Assembly: GCA_963693365.1 (NCBI GenBank)
Contig: CAVNZM010000013.1
Location: 6,634,001-6,698,000, forward strand
Direction of reading: 5' to 3'
Length of the DNA: 64,000 nucleotides
Source of the DNA: Amoebidium appalachense
Lineage: Eukaryota > Ichthyosporea
This document shows, piece after piece, positions 1-10,014 of the stretch. The notes under the pieces are model-generated. The model had not been told where the DNA came from. It was given only the letters and a program-made list of their open reading frames with translations, and did no database searches. Made by a program: the position numbers and the translations under genes. Every line of letters starts with the position of its first letter. The stretch's first letter is position 1.

Positions 1-99
1 CCAACGACATCTTCAGCATGATCGGCACCATCTTCCTGTGGATGTACTGGCCCAGCTTCAATGGTGCCCTGGTCGCTTCGTAAGATCCCCCCCCGCCCC

Positions 100-138
<39 letters not shown>

Positions 139-691
139 CACACACACATACACACAAGGAGAAGAAGAAGAAGAAGACGATGATGATGAAAAAGTAAAAA
201 AAAAGAAAGAGAAAACTGAAAAGACCCACATCCCACTTGGTATTTTCGTTGCCCCGCTCCCTCCCACCTTCCCTCTCATCTTTAGCCCCTATGGATAGCC
301 TACCAACAAAGATTCCTAAAAATGTGTCCTGCAAATGTGGCATACCTATTTTTTTATTTTATTTTGTTGGCTCCGATGTGGATGACTTTTGCTTTTGGTT
401 TTTTTTTTTTTTTTTTTGGGTGGGGGGGGGGGGGGGGGGGGGGTTCTTGTGCAATTTGGAGCAACACGTGTGTATCAAATTTTCCCCTTCGGAAGGTGCC
501 CCCCCCCAACCCCCCTCCCTCCCCCTCCTCCCCCCCCTCCCCCCCCCCCCCCCCCGGCCCTTCCCCCTCTTAGGCGTGGGTGACATCGGCCTCCCCTGAG
601 GATAGGCTCTGCTACCATGCATACTCCGTGTTGTTTGCACTCTGTATTGTGTAGTCCGTCATGAATGTGTACTTCGTTCTCAATAACACAT

Positions 692-722
<31 letters not shown>

Positions 723-1438
723 TCCCCCTCTCTCCCCCTCCCCGGTGGAATGGATGACTTGAGCCCCGTTTGAGAATGGTCTCTAGCATGATTGTTTTTT
801 TTTTTGTGTGCGCCCTCTTTATGCAAAGTCTACAATCTTTTGACAGTCATGAAGGTGTACCCCCCACACATTCTAACAACCCCCCTCCCCCCCCTCCCCC
901 CCCCCCCCCCCCCCCCCCCCCCACCCCACCCACCCCTTCCTCCCTGCAGTCCGGCCCAGCAGAGCAACGCAGCCGCGCTTACCCTCGTGTCCCTCACGGC
1001 CTCATGTGTCACCACGTTTGCCCTGTCTTCCCTTTTGCGCAAAAGACTCTCCATGGTCGATATCCAAAATGCAACCCTGGCTGGGGGTGTGGGGATTGGG
1101 TCGATCTGCGCTGTGATTGGCTTGCCGGCTTACGTGGCTGTGATTGTGGGATGCGGAACTGGTGCTGTGAGCACTTTTGGCTTCTCGAGACTGCAGGTGA
1201 GAGTGGGGATGGTGCGGGGTGATGTGTGTGTGATCTTGTCGTACGTGGGTTTTGCCTGGTTTTTTGTTCTCTGGATTTTTTTGTGCATGTGTTTGTATGG
1301 GCTGGGGTGTGTTTGGGATACTTGGATTGGGGGGTGCAAAGGTAAGGGGTTGGGTGATGAGGTGTGTGGATGTGGTTGGTGGGTGGACGAAAGGGGAGGT
1401 ATTTAAATGTTTCAGTGAGTGGATGGGTGGTTGGGTAG

Positions 1439-1474
<36 letters not shown>

Positions 1475-1722
1475 ATGTTAGCGTCGATAAATGTGCAGAG
1501 ATAGCAGTTGGTACTGGTACTGTTGTTGTTGGTGGGGCATGGGTAGGTCGTATGGTTGGGTGGTTGGGGGGGGGGGGGGGGGGGGGGGGGGTATTGTGTG
1601 ATTTGGTGTGTGTGTGTGTGTGTCTTTGAGTTAACGCAACACAGCTACACACAAGCATTGCCTTTGGCTGCTTTTACTTCCAGGAGACTAACCTATCCAC
1701 TTCCACCTGTTTATATCATTAT

Positions 1723-1793
<71 letters not shown>

Positions 1794-2072
1794 CGCTTCC
1801 TTCTCAACCGTGTCGGCCTACACGACAGCTGCGGGGTTCTCAATCTTCACGGTATGCCCGGTCTGGTGGGAGGTATTGCAAGTGTGTTTGCTGTCGGATT
1901 TTTGGGTTCCGATGGGGCAAAAGGCGCTGGAATGCAGGTGGCATTTATCGTTATTACCTTTTTTAGCAGTTTGGTTTGGGGTGCCGTGTGCGGGCTTGTG
2001 GCAAAAATGGCCGTTTGGAACCCGACAAGGAAGAGTTTCTTCGATGATGAGCTGTACATTCACCTCGATTAG
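1..2072 (+). CDS. Rh-type ammonium transporter, C-terminal half (partial, 3 exons in window)
   Basis: Integral membrane channel of the Amt/Mep/Rh superfamily, which moves NH3/NH4+ (or CO2) across the plasma membrane. Exons are 3-79 (the gene continues off the left edge), 950-1196 and 1794-2072. All junctions are GT-AG and the phases agree (TC+T, then phase 0), giving about 200 residues to TAG at 2070-2072. Exon 1 encodes the helix with MYWPSFNGAL, typical of Rh proteins. Exon 2 carries DIQNATLAGGV, an Rh signature, followed by a hydrophobic Gly-rich helix. Exon 3 carries LHDSCGVLNLHGMPG, the conserved His-containing pore segment, then a final helix and a short tail. Rh proteins are usually 400-480 residues, so roughly half is missing. 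The acceptor of the last exon is the end of a (CA)n tract. Family assignment is firm; the exact substrate is not deducible. Confidence 0.9.
583..922 (+). repeat. Two adjacent copies of the dispersed poly-C-tailed repeat (Rh intron)
   Basis: Copy 1 (about 583-722) contains CCCTGAGGATAGGCTCTGCT, a block like GCATACTCCGTGTT, and GTCATGAATGTGTACTTCGT, then a C run. Copy 2 (about 740-922) is diverged but keeps the same order: GGATGACTTGAGCCCCG, GAGAATGGTCTCT, GTCATGAAGGTGTAC, CACATTCTAACA, then a C run. Both belong to the family also seen at 23118, 31452, 34662, 17293 and 48290. Confidence 0.7.
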
Positions 2073-2079
2073 ATATGGC

Positions 2080-2290
2080 TTGGACGTGATATGTTCATGT
2101 TAGGTGCTGTGGTTTGGATGTGCTCAGATTGTATGTGATATTTTAGGTGCTGGTGTGGATATTCTTAGATGTGACCTGGAAATGATATATAGGTTAGTTG
2201 CTGTGGTTTGGATATGTTTAGGTATGACTCGGACGTGATCTGTTGTGTGCTGTGGTCTGGATAATCTTGAAGTTGCATTAATACTGGACG
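2080..2290 (+). repeat. Imperfect tandem repeat in the Rh 3'UTR
   Basis: About four degenerate units of roughly 45-50 bases follow the Rh stop codon. Each has a core like GTGCTGTGGTTTGGAT followed by GTGAT and a T-rich segment. They lie in the presumed 3'UTR and show no coding sense. Confidence 0.5.
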
Positions 2291-2523
2291 TGATGCGGAA
2301 GAGCTGCATTGTATGCTGCTGATCGAAAATTTGGAAGAAGATATACTTGATTTTCTTAGAATTGTAGTGATTGGATATAATTGCACAGGGATATACACAA
2401 TGCCCTGATATTCAAAAGTGGAAGATTGCGATTTCTTTAGATCTAGAATGATCGAAATGGAGAGCTGAATGTACATATCTATGTGTAACTACTACACAAA
2501 GAATATGTGCAGAATGGGTCTGT

Positions 2524-2529
2524 AATAAA
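2524..2529 (+). terminator. Candidate poly(A) signal of the Rh gene
   Basis: A canonical AATAAA lies about 450 bases after the Rh stop codon on the same strand, with a GT-rich stretch beyond it. Confidence 0.5.
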
Positions 2530-2633
2530 GCTCGTGCACTGTCATGCCTTGGTATAACAATGTGTTAGAATGCCCAAATACACGTGCATGAAGCTAGCCA
2601 CACGAGATCTAGAGAGAAACAACAAAAGCAGTG

Positions 2634-3152
2634 ATGATTTTCACCAATAACACGCTCCACTGGTACACATGTATGCAGATGTTCAAGGCCCAAAGCTTTT
2701 TTTTCGTTTTTTCGACCTGTGCAGGAGCATATGAGCACGTGGGGAAAGCTGCATGGTTGCGTAGTTACAAGGCCTCGTTTGATCTAAACTTACACAAGAC
2801 TAGGAGGCCAGCTTGGTGGCAGCACAAGGTGGTTACGCGAATCCCTCGCTGGAACGAGTTACAAGACATTTGCTCAGTATGTATTGCTCACACACATGTG
2901 CACGCACGGCAGGGGAGAGCCTCGGAGCTCGAGGGGGGAGGGGAGGGGGGCCGGGGGGGGGGGGGGGGATTGGGCAGGGAGCGAGAGAGAGAGAGAGAGA
3001 GAGCCTGAGAGAGAGAGAGAGAGAAAGTGTGTGTGTGTGTGTTTTTCTGTGTGTATGTGTGTATGTGTGTGTGTGGGGGGGGGGGGGGGGGGAGGGGGGA
3101 GGGGGGAAAGAAAAGTTGAGTGAGAGAAAGAGACCGCGAAGACGTACACACG

Positions 3153-3238
<86 letters not shown>

Positions 3239-3713
3239 ACACATACACGCGCACACATGGACGTCACCCACCCACACACACATGCACACGCACACGCACA
3301 CGCAACCACATACACATGCACACACGTACACGTACACGCAACAACATACATGCACACGCACACGCACACGCACACGCATAACGGATCCATGATGACACGC
3401 ACACGCAACCGCATACATGTACACACACAGACACACACGCACATGTATGCACACTGCACACCGCACATGCACAGGCACAGGTGTGTTGGTGTTCCTTTGG
3501 CTGTGCGTGCAAATAGTTGTGCTTGCGAAATTGAAGGCAAAAAGGCAAAAAGCAAGTGCAAAAGTCGACCATCGATCCAATGAAGTAAAAAAGAGAAGAA
3601 AGCCAAAAAAAAATCCGGAAAAAACCAGACAAATTCTGAACGTGGCCATGGAACGACGTCGTCACTTAGCCAGAGGGGATGCGGCTTTGTGGTACCAGTG
3701 GTGGACGGTTTGA
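2634..3713 (+). CDS. Possible small single-span membrane protein, exon structure unresolved
   Basis: I do not recognise this gene. Two stretches look coding. 2725-2876 is preceded by a pyrimidine tract plus GCAG and followed by GTATGT; it is open in one frame and rich in Trp, Lys and Arg. The stretch from about 3482 to the stop at 3711-3713 encodes a hydrophobic helix (VLVFLWLCVQIVVLA) followed by a very basic tail and a Trp-rich end. Joining them at the obvious sites does not keep frame (phase 0 against phase 1). Either a weaker donor (T|GTATTG at 2880) or a missed exon inside the intervening CA/GA/G repeats would be needed. The first exon with ATG at 2634 is also a guess. It could be spurious. 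Confidence 0.3.
3158..3234 (+). repeat. (CA)n microsatellite with degenerate CA-rich extension to about 3470
   Basis: A pure CA dinucleotide run is followed by interrupted CA/CG-rich sequence including repeated CACACG and CGCAAC units. It is flanked upstream by (GA)n and a G tract at 2943-3100. The long histidine/threonine ORFs here are repeat translations. Confidence 0.9.
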
Positions 3714-3719
3714 GAGGTG

Positions 3720-3895
3720 ATGGGACAGGGGAAGAGAGAGAAAGATGAAGAGAGGGGGGTTGAAGAGGGGGGTAGCCTGGAGGAGGGAGAAAAAGAGTGA
3801 GGGATGGCAGGAGGGAGGGGGAGAGAGTGTGTGGGAGAGGGAGGGAGGATCGGAGGGAGAAGGGGGGGGGGGGGGGGGGGGGGGGAGGGGGGGGG

Positions 3896-3959
<64 letters not shown>

Positions 3960-4019
3960 TAAAGAGCTTCTGAGAAAGAGAAGTGGGGCAGGGGAGGGGG
4001 AGTAAGGGGGGAGGGGGGA

Positions 4020-4060
<41 letters not shown>
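3720..4060 (+). repeat. Purine-only block: G-rich, (GA)n, then a long G run
   Basis: Almost uninterrupted purines, including an (AG)n run at about 3899-3955 and a G homopolymer at about 4021-4059. There is no gene signal. It is a candidate triplex or G-quadruplex-forming region between the 3' ends of two converging transcription units. Confidence 0.8.
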
Positions 4061-4447
4061 CAGGGGGCCTGCAACGGTGGTCGTCACAAACACTGTTTTT
4101 GTTTTATACAATTTATTCGAAAAAAGCTGGCATTCGCATAATACACACTGCCTTGTTCTGACAGCTATTTCAGAAAAATAAGCTCCATACGCATATAAAT
4201 CCTCCTCTGTGTAACAAAGTTTCCGAAGCACAAGCCTTCGGATATGAAACAATACTCGATGTACATTAATATACGTAGCCATTGCACATCTTTGTAGACA
4301 AACACTGCTCAAATTCCCACCTGTCTTTCACCCTCCAACTATTAAACACCTGAGAATGCCACAGGCATCAAACAACTTGGAAGAAGAAAATTTCGGGCAG
4401 AAATGAGGAACATTTACATCACGCCACATCACCAGGCCGTCACAAAT
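4061..4447. other. 3' flank of the chitin-binding protein gene
   Basis: Ordinary-composition sequence without a convincing ORF. On the minus strand an ATTAAA overlaps the stop codon of the neighbouring gene (about 4446-4451), and AATAAA lies at 4112-4117. Either could be its poly(A) signal. Confidence 0.5.
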
Positions 4448-4936
4448 TTAATATGCGTCATGGTGGCACTTGACGTTGGACTCCCAGTCACAGTAGTGCA
4501 TCTTGGAGCTGAAAAGGGTCCCCTTGGGGCAGGTGTAAACCACTGGGCCCTGGTGCCCGCACACGCAATACTTAGCACAATCCTCCTCCACGGCATATGC
4601 GTTGTAGGGGCGCTTCTCCCAGTCAGCGGGGCACTGCTTGCACGGGGCAATGGGCTCATGGGTGGGCTGAGGGCGGTCGGTAGGGGCCACGTCCCAGTCG
4701 CAGTAGTGGAGGTCAGTGCTGAAGATGGTGCCGGCAGGGCAGTTGTAGTGCACGGCGCCCTGGTGACCGCACACATAGTAGGCATAGGCGTCAGCGGGGT
4801 CGGGGTAGGCATTGTAGCTGCGGCTCTCCCAGTTGGCGGGGCAAGTGAACTTGTGACCGTGACCGTGTTCAACGGGAGCGGCGGAAACGAGGGCGGCAGC
4901 AGCGGCGACGCTGGCGGCAAGCAGAAGGGCGGACAT
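4448..4936 (-). CDS. Secreted protein with two chitin-binding (peritrophin-A/CBM14-type) domains
   Basis: Intronless, 162 residues, and the start chosen opens directly into a signal peptide (MSALLLAASVAAAAAL, cleavage near Ala-20). A longer in-frame upstream extension reads through the likely 5'UTR and was rejected. Two domains follow, at about residues 32-82 and 99-157. Each has the CBM14 layout with CGHQG, an NCP/TCP-x-GT turn and HYCDW. CBM14 domains bind chitin through disulphide-stabilised folds, so an extracellular wall or coat role is likely. Domain 2 keeps the Cys pair in EDCAKYC; domain 1 has A and Y at the equivalent positions and so lacks one disulphide. Histidines cluster after the signal peptide (HGHGH). 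Calling the domain type is secure; the biological role is inference. Confidence 0.88.
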   Translation of the reverse strand: MSALLLAASVAAAAALVSAAPVEHGHGHKFTCPANWESRSYNAYPDPADAYAYYVCGHQGAVHYNCPAGTIFSTDLHYCDWDVAPTDRPQPTHEPIAPCKQCPADWEKRPYNAYAVEEDCAKYCVCGHQGPVVYTCPKGTLFSSKMHYCDWESNVKCHHDAY

Positions 4937-5053
4937 TTTTGCGTATGGAAGAAGGTTTGGTTGTGTTACTTGGACGTGTGTTAATAGCACTTTTGGGGTA
5001 CTTGCTGTTTGAGCAGGTGTTGTTTGTTGTGATAAGAATGTGTGATGCGAAGG

Positions 5054-5062
5054 CTTTATATA
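5054..5062 (-). promoter_or_regulatory. TATA box of the chitin-binding protein gene
   Basis: On the minus strand the sequence reads TATATAAAG, about 120 bases upstream of the ATG. This allows a 5'UTR of roughly 90 bases. Confidence 0.65.
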
Positions 5063-5114
5063 CCACCGGCTTGGCGAGGTTGGAATGGGTGTGCAATAAC
5101 CAAGCAAAGATCTG

Positions 5115-5200
5115 ATTGGCTAATATGTGCCACAGCCAATCGGCTCATAAGCCGCTCATTCTGGCTCATTACATCTATCGGTTACGTTTAATTGGTCAGA
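5115..5200 (-). promoter_or_regulatory. CCAAT-type boxes upstream of the chitin-binding protein gene
   Basis: A minus-strand CCAAT (complement at 5115-5119, in CCAATCAG) lies about 55 bases upstream of the TATA box. A plus-strand CCAAT is nearby at about 5136-5140 and another inverted copy at about 5192. The spacing suits an NF-Y type proximal promoter. Confidence 0.5.
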
Positions 5201-5581
5201 TCATAGAGCATGAGTAGACTCAATGCATTCCAATCTATAACGTAACGGCCTCATATAACATGGCACCTGTTCACTCAAGCGTTTTCAATGGAATAAATCG
5301 CTGCAACATTAACATCTTTTCAGTATTAATATATAAATACATGTATGAGGTTTTTTGAAGGCTAATTCCAAATAAGGATTTGTGTGACGCTTACGTGTCG
5401 TGCTCCTGCTGCCACCCCAACTCGCCCCCACCGTTAGCTGGGATCTACAGCCATGTGATTGGCTATCCTATTAACCAACAGTAATGCGTGATACTAGACC
5501 TCCAGATCTCGGGAAGATTGCAAGCCAGATGCTCTGTCTTGTCTGTCTTGCCAAGTTTGGGTGTGCACAAGCAATTCCGGT

Positions 5582-5623
<42 letters not shown>

Positions 5624-6960
5624 CTCCCCCCCCCCCCTCCCCGGCCCCGTCCCTCCGGCCGTCCCCCTCCCGCCCCCCGCCTTGAACAGCCCACATGTAC
5701 AGCCCTGCCTCCCTCCAAACGAAATAATAGCTTGCTTGGTCACGCCATTTGTCGTTTCATCGCCATCCCTATACAAACACATCGATGTCAGAGGCTGTGC
5801 ACTTTAAAAAGGCACATGTGACCGTGCCATTCTATATCTACTACAAACTTACACAGCAACACGCATGTGTAACCGTTAAGGGCCTGAAGTAGTAGACGGT
5901 ACGTACACGTACACAGTACTGCGCACAGCGCTACTATTAGCGCTAGCGCTCGTTGGTAGATCTTTGACATCATCTGACTTTTGGGTGTAGTGTTACGGGA
6001 AGTAGGCTCTGGCCCTTCCGCGGCCGGATCCCTCCCCACCCCCTCAACCCCATCCCCTCCCCCCTCCCCCCTCCCCCTTCCCCGGAGGTGTTTTTGTACA
6101 TGTGTTGACGTGTGTGAAATTCATGTAGTTTGGCACTCGGAAGCTTCGAAATTCTGACCGTCACGTGTTCTCCAATAGTGAGCTCGCACAACTCCAATCG
6201 GTATTGACCGTTAACGTTATATTACACGAGCTAGCACTGCGTGCACACATTGTCTACACATGTACAGTCACAGTCATCATGCATTAATCATCACTGAATT
6301 TGCGTATGTGCACATCGACGCACACATGTACTACCCCTTACAGGTAATCATCACTTTACATGAGCTCGAGATTGAGTTTGTGAACTAAATTTCATCATTT
6401 AGCACTAGTATGTACTTCAAAACATGTACACATGTAGACATATGCATGTCTTAGACTAGTCAGAAGATATGTATGTATGTATATACAGTACTAGTACGTG
6501 CCTCCAGCGCGGTGTGTCATGCAGTAGTCATGATGAGGATCGTATCACACCTCGATTATACTTTTGGGACTTAGTAACGTTAACGGTCCAGCAGAGTCGG
6601 GAATCGGACAGAATGATCCATATCAGCTGGCCATGGTAAAGCCCCGGCCGGTGGTTGGTGTCCCATTTATGGCATCTGACGTCATGCTGCAACTTGTGGA
6701 TGCCTTATCAGGTCATAGGCAGTGGCTCAGAGGTCATGTGACCTCTCGGACGGAGAAAATGGCTTTTTGTGGCTATAGTGCCCGTTGGAGGTGTTACAGA
6801 CGTCGGAGAACTACAGTTTCAAACTACACCACAGTACGTACTGAAGGATCTGGAGCTGTGGATCATTCCGATATTGTGTTTTCTTCTAAGCTGTCTCTCT
6901 GTCCCTCTCTCTCCGCTTGCCCTTCTTGGCCGCTTGTGGTATACCACACGCACCACACAC
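5201..6960. other. Intergenic sequence, no gene recognised
   Basis: Mixed-composition DNA with a C/T-only block at 5584-5660. ORFs such as those starting near 6564 and 6769 have no domain, no splice context and run into the CA repeat, so they are not called. A near-palindrome, AGAGGTCA-TG-TGACCTCT, sits at about 6729-6746. Confidence 0.6.
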
Positions 6961-6964
6961 AACC

Positions 6965-6966
<2 letters not shown>

Positions 6967-7057
<91 letters not shown>

Positions 7058-7059
7058 TG

Positions 7060-7113
<54 letters not shown>

Positions 7114-7115
7114 AT

Positions 7116-7151
<36 letters not shown>

Positions 7152-7210
7152 GCACGCACACGCACATGCACGCGTACACGCACACACACACATACACACA
7201 CGCACACACC
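6967..7210 (+). repeat. (CA)n microsatellite array
   Basis: Long CA dinucleotide runs, broken by CTGTGG near 7055 and CACG/CATG variants near 7103-7200. Confidence 0.95.
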
Positions 7211-7290
7211 GTGACACGTGTACACACCAGCCAGGTTGCATTCAATTCAATGATGATTATCGATTCCTAGGAATGACCATAGCAGCTGGA

Positions 7291-7510
7291 GAGGAGTGTA
7301 CACCCACGGTGGTAGGGCAACATATTCATGTGTCGACGTCAAGCACATTTTCATCTTCTTCCTGTATGTAACCTTGTATCATTTGCAGTCGTTTTTCAGA
7401 GAGGAGTGTACACCCACGGTGGTAGGGCAACATATTCATGTGTCGACGTCAAGCACATTTTCATCTTCTTCCTGTATGTAACCTTGTATCATTTGCAGTC
7501 GTTTTTCAGT
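7291..7510 (+). repeat. Perfect tandem duplication, 110-base unit x2
   Basis: The unit beginning GAGGAGTGTACACCCACGGT and ending CAGTCGTTTTTCA is present twice head to tail (7291-7400 and 7401-7510), with no differences that I can see. The perfect identity implies a recent duplication. Confidence 0.92.
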
Positions 7511-7575
7511 TTAAGGCCACTACTTACGGTACTGACCTGGGCCCGCAATAAAGTACTGAAAATGGACTACGATAC

Positions 7576-7922
<347 letters not shown>

Positions 7923-8005
7923 CACAATGCTACACACACACACTCACAAGCACAATGCGACACACACGCCCACACATGAGCACACGTGCGGGCACGCACC
8001 CCCGC

Positions 8006-8181
8006 TGTAAACTCGTGCCGTTCGCGTGCTCGCTTACATACATGTACAGATCCGCTCTGTATTCGCTATGTACTTGATCACTCGAATGGAACAAAAGTCG
8101 CATGATGGATCAGCCATCAGCGCGCGTACCTTTTGGCCTATAGCGGTTAGAGCTCCCAGCTCGCATCCGCGAGGATTGAGG
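8006..8181 (+). repeat. tRNA-like SINE-type repeat, copy 1 (B box degraded)
   Basis: 8066-8181 matches 13573-13686 at roughly 95% with small indels. It includes an A-box-like TAGCGGTTAGAGC and an anticodon-like CTCGCA. The B box present in the other copy (GGTTCGAATCC) is replaced here by an unrelated GCGAGACGC. The preceding 8006-8066 block recurs at 8622-8676. Confidence 0.7.
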
Positions 8182-8589
8182 CGAGACGCACCAAAGTTTA
8201 CATTGGCGCCCAACCCCAGGTAGACTGAAAGCCAAGTCCTCACTTGCGCAAGTAGGTCCGCGACCCTGCGACCGCACAGGGTGACGTCACGGGTAACGCC
8301 CTGGTCCGCCCAGGTTCCGTTGACCGCTCCCCTCGCGCATGAGATGACTGCAGCGATGCTCACGCGACCCTGGCACTCCAGCTGCATCCGTGAAGCTAGC
8401 AGGCAGGATGTAAGCCCTGTCACACAGGCAGCCTGTGAGTTCTCCGGCTCCTTGCCGATCATACGGATCGCATGTGAGAGACTGGGGTCACGTCCCTGGC
8501 GGCGCCCCGTGCACCGGTCCACAAGCAGCACGGACTCTGATTGGTAGGGTGGACCAACCGGGTCTCGAGGGCGAGACTACTTCATCCCT

Positions 8590-8620
<31 letters not shown>
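8182..8620. other. GC-rich non-coding sequence between repeats
   Basis: No domain or splice signal is recognised. The minus-strand ORF across it (8034-8531) overlaps the SINE-like repeat and is not called. It ends in a G run at about 8591-8620. TGGCGCCCAACCCC at 8204-8217 recalls a retroviral-type primer-binding site, but no LTR element is visible. Confidence 0.5.
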
Positions 8621-8621
8621 A

Positions 8622-8733
8622 TGTAAACTCGCGCCGTTCGCGTGCTCGCTTACATACAGATCCGCCCTGTATTCGCAGTCGCACACATCGATTCAGTCGC
8701 ACACATCGATTCAGTCGCACACATCGATTCAAA
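8622..8733 (+). repeat. Second copy of the 8006-8066 block plus an 18-base tandem repeat x3
   Basis: 8622-8676 repeats 8006-8066 with a few substitutions and a 4-base deletion. It is followed by three head-to-tail copies of CAGTCGCACACATCGATT. This may be the 5' region of the downstream retrotransposon or older flanking repeat. Confidence 0.75.
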
Positions 8734-8836
8734 TGTCGCTTTTTATTATCTGCTAATAAATAGTATCCTTCGCGCATCCACCCCTAAACCAGGCCATCCG
8801 TGGCCCTAAGGGCCGGGGAACACCCCCATCCATGTC

Positions 8837-9928
8837 ATGGCACATGCCTATAATCGTTTCAGAACCTCTTTCAAAGTTCCATCTACACCCATCACACATG
8901 TGCGACCATTAAAACGTCCAGCAGATACACCTACCACAGATGCACAACCAGAAAAACATCGCCTTAGACTAAGCGCAACACCTATTTACAATACACTACC
9001 CATTCAGAATAACACCACACCACTCCGTAGAAACACAATAACAACCATGCCGAAACTTTCGGTTGATACAGTACTGGCAGAACTTGCCCTCGTTAAGAAA
9101 CAGCTAAATGAGCTGTTACCACTCAAGAACATGATAGAAAAACTCCAAACAGAAAATACCCAACTCAAGCTCACCATTGATTCACTCACAGCCCAGCTAA
9201 ACATTAGTGGATCGCAAAACCCCAAAACTCATGAGCAAACATCTCGCGACGGAGACATTTCCACCCCAACACAAAACAACACAGGACCGGAAGCACAGCT
9301 CCCGGCAGAGTTCCTAGAATATGCGAACTCTCGTAAAACACCCGAGCTCCGCCAAATTGCCAAGGAAACATATGCCAGCATTCTTGCAGGCAACGAGTAC
9401 CGCCGCAACTCCCCTCCCAAACCGCCGGCTAAGGGGAACACCCAAGCAAACGGTAACATCAACATCCCACCCAAATACGAGAGGGTGTATTTCAAAGTCA
9501 AGCACGGCAGACGCCCACACAGGGCCATGTGGTCCATCTTCAAGGCTCTCGGCTTCCGGTGCTCTCGCATCCTTTGTCTGTCCTTCATTGGATACGATGT
9601 GCTGGAAGTAGCAGTACGGGGCGACTATAACCGTGTGTTCATCCGTGACGCGACAAAGGGGTGTGGAAGCTTCTTCACCCACCTCCCAAGCTACGACCCA
9701 TGCGCGCCGGAAAACATTCAGAAAGCAGACAAAGAACGTAAAGTGTCTGCTAAGAATGCGTGCGCCACACGTTGTCGTGTACGCATCAGCAAGGCAAAAG
9801 AGTTCCTCGCAAAGTTGGAAAACGATGCTACGAGCGTGATAGACACGGACACGAAGGAACCAATGTTTTCTGGTGAGAAACTGCTCGAGCGCAAACGCCG
9901 ATGCGAGATGGAAATCGAGCTCTTCTGA
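8837..9928 (+). CDS. LINE ORF1 protein (coiled-coil, RNA-binding type)
   Basis: 363 residues as read to TGA at 9926-9928. The N-terminal third is basic and Pro/Thr-rich. A leucine-patterned coiled coil follows at about residues 76-120 (VKKQLNELLPLKNMIEKL), as in LINE ORF1 trimers. The C-terminal part (about 215-363) is basic with a compact block, YFKVKHGRRPHR through LSFIGYDVLEV. That block resembles the single-stranded nucleic-acid-binding ORF1 domain I associate with fungal and protist LINEs; this is recollection, not a search. Immediately beyond the stop, the +1 frame stays open for 31 sensible codons (from 9927) to TAA at 10020-10022, overlapping the ORF2 start. So the natural ORF1 is probably about 30 residues longer. 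Confidence 0.8.
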   Translation: MAHAYNRFRTSFKVPSTPITHVRPLKRPADTPTTDAQPEKHRLRLSATPIYNTLPIQNNTTPLRRNTITTMPKLSVDTVLAELALVKKQLNELLPLKNMIEKLQTENTQLKLTIDSLTAQLNISGSQNPKTHEQTSRDGDISTPTQNNTGPEAQLPAEFLEYANSRKTPELRQIAKETYASILAGNEYRRNSPPKPPAKGNTQANGNINIPPKYERVYFKVKHGRRPHRAMWSIFKALGFRCSRILCLSFIGYDVLEVAVRGDYNRVFIRDATKGCGSFFTHLPSYDPCAPENIQKADKERKVSAKNACATRCRVRISKAKEFLAKLENDATSVIDTDTKEPMFSGEKLLERKRRCEMEIELF

Positions 9929-10014
9929 GGAATTGTTCGCGCTGGCGGAAGGTCGTGCATACGACCCCGTAAGCGACAAGTGGGAACCAACCCCACAGGT
10001 GTCGGACCAAACCG

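Noticed and set aside
3959-4312. Minus-strand ORF of 117 codons
   Set aside because: It starts in the 3' flank of the chitin-binding gene and ends in a poly-Pro translation of a G run; no motif.
4403-4984. Plus-strand ORF of 193 codons
   Set aside because: It is antisense to the chitin-binding protein gene, whose frame has a signal peptide, conserved Cys motifs and a matching promoter.
6564-7214. ORF of 216 codons before the CA array
   Set aside because: A second frame is equally open over the same DNA, the C-terminal half is pure CA repeat, and no motif is recognisable.
8204-8217. Retroviral-type primer-binding site TGGCGCCCAACCCC
   Set aside because: No LTRs, gag or pol of an LTR element are visible around it; the sequence lies just after a SINE-like repeat.
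8680-8733. CRISPR-like array (three 18-base repeats)
   Set aside because: The repeats are directly adjacent without spacers, in a eukaryotic repeat context.
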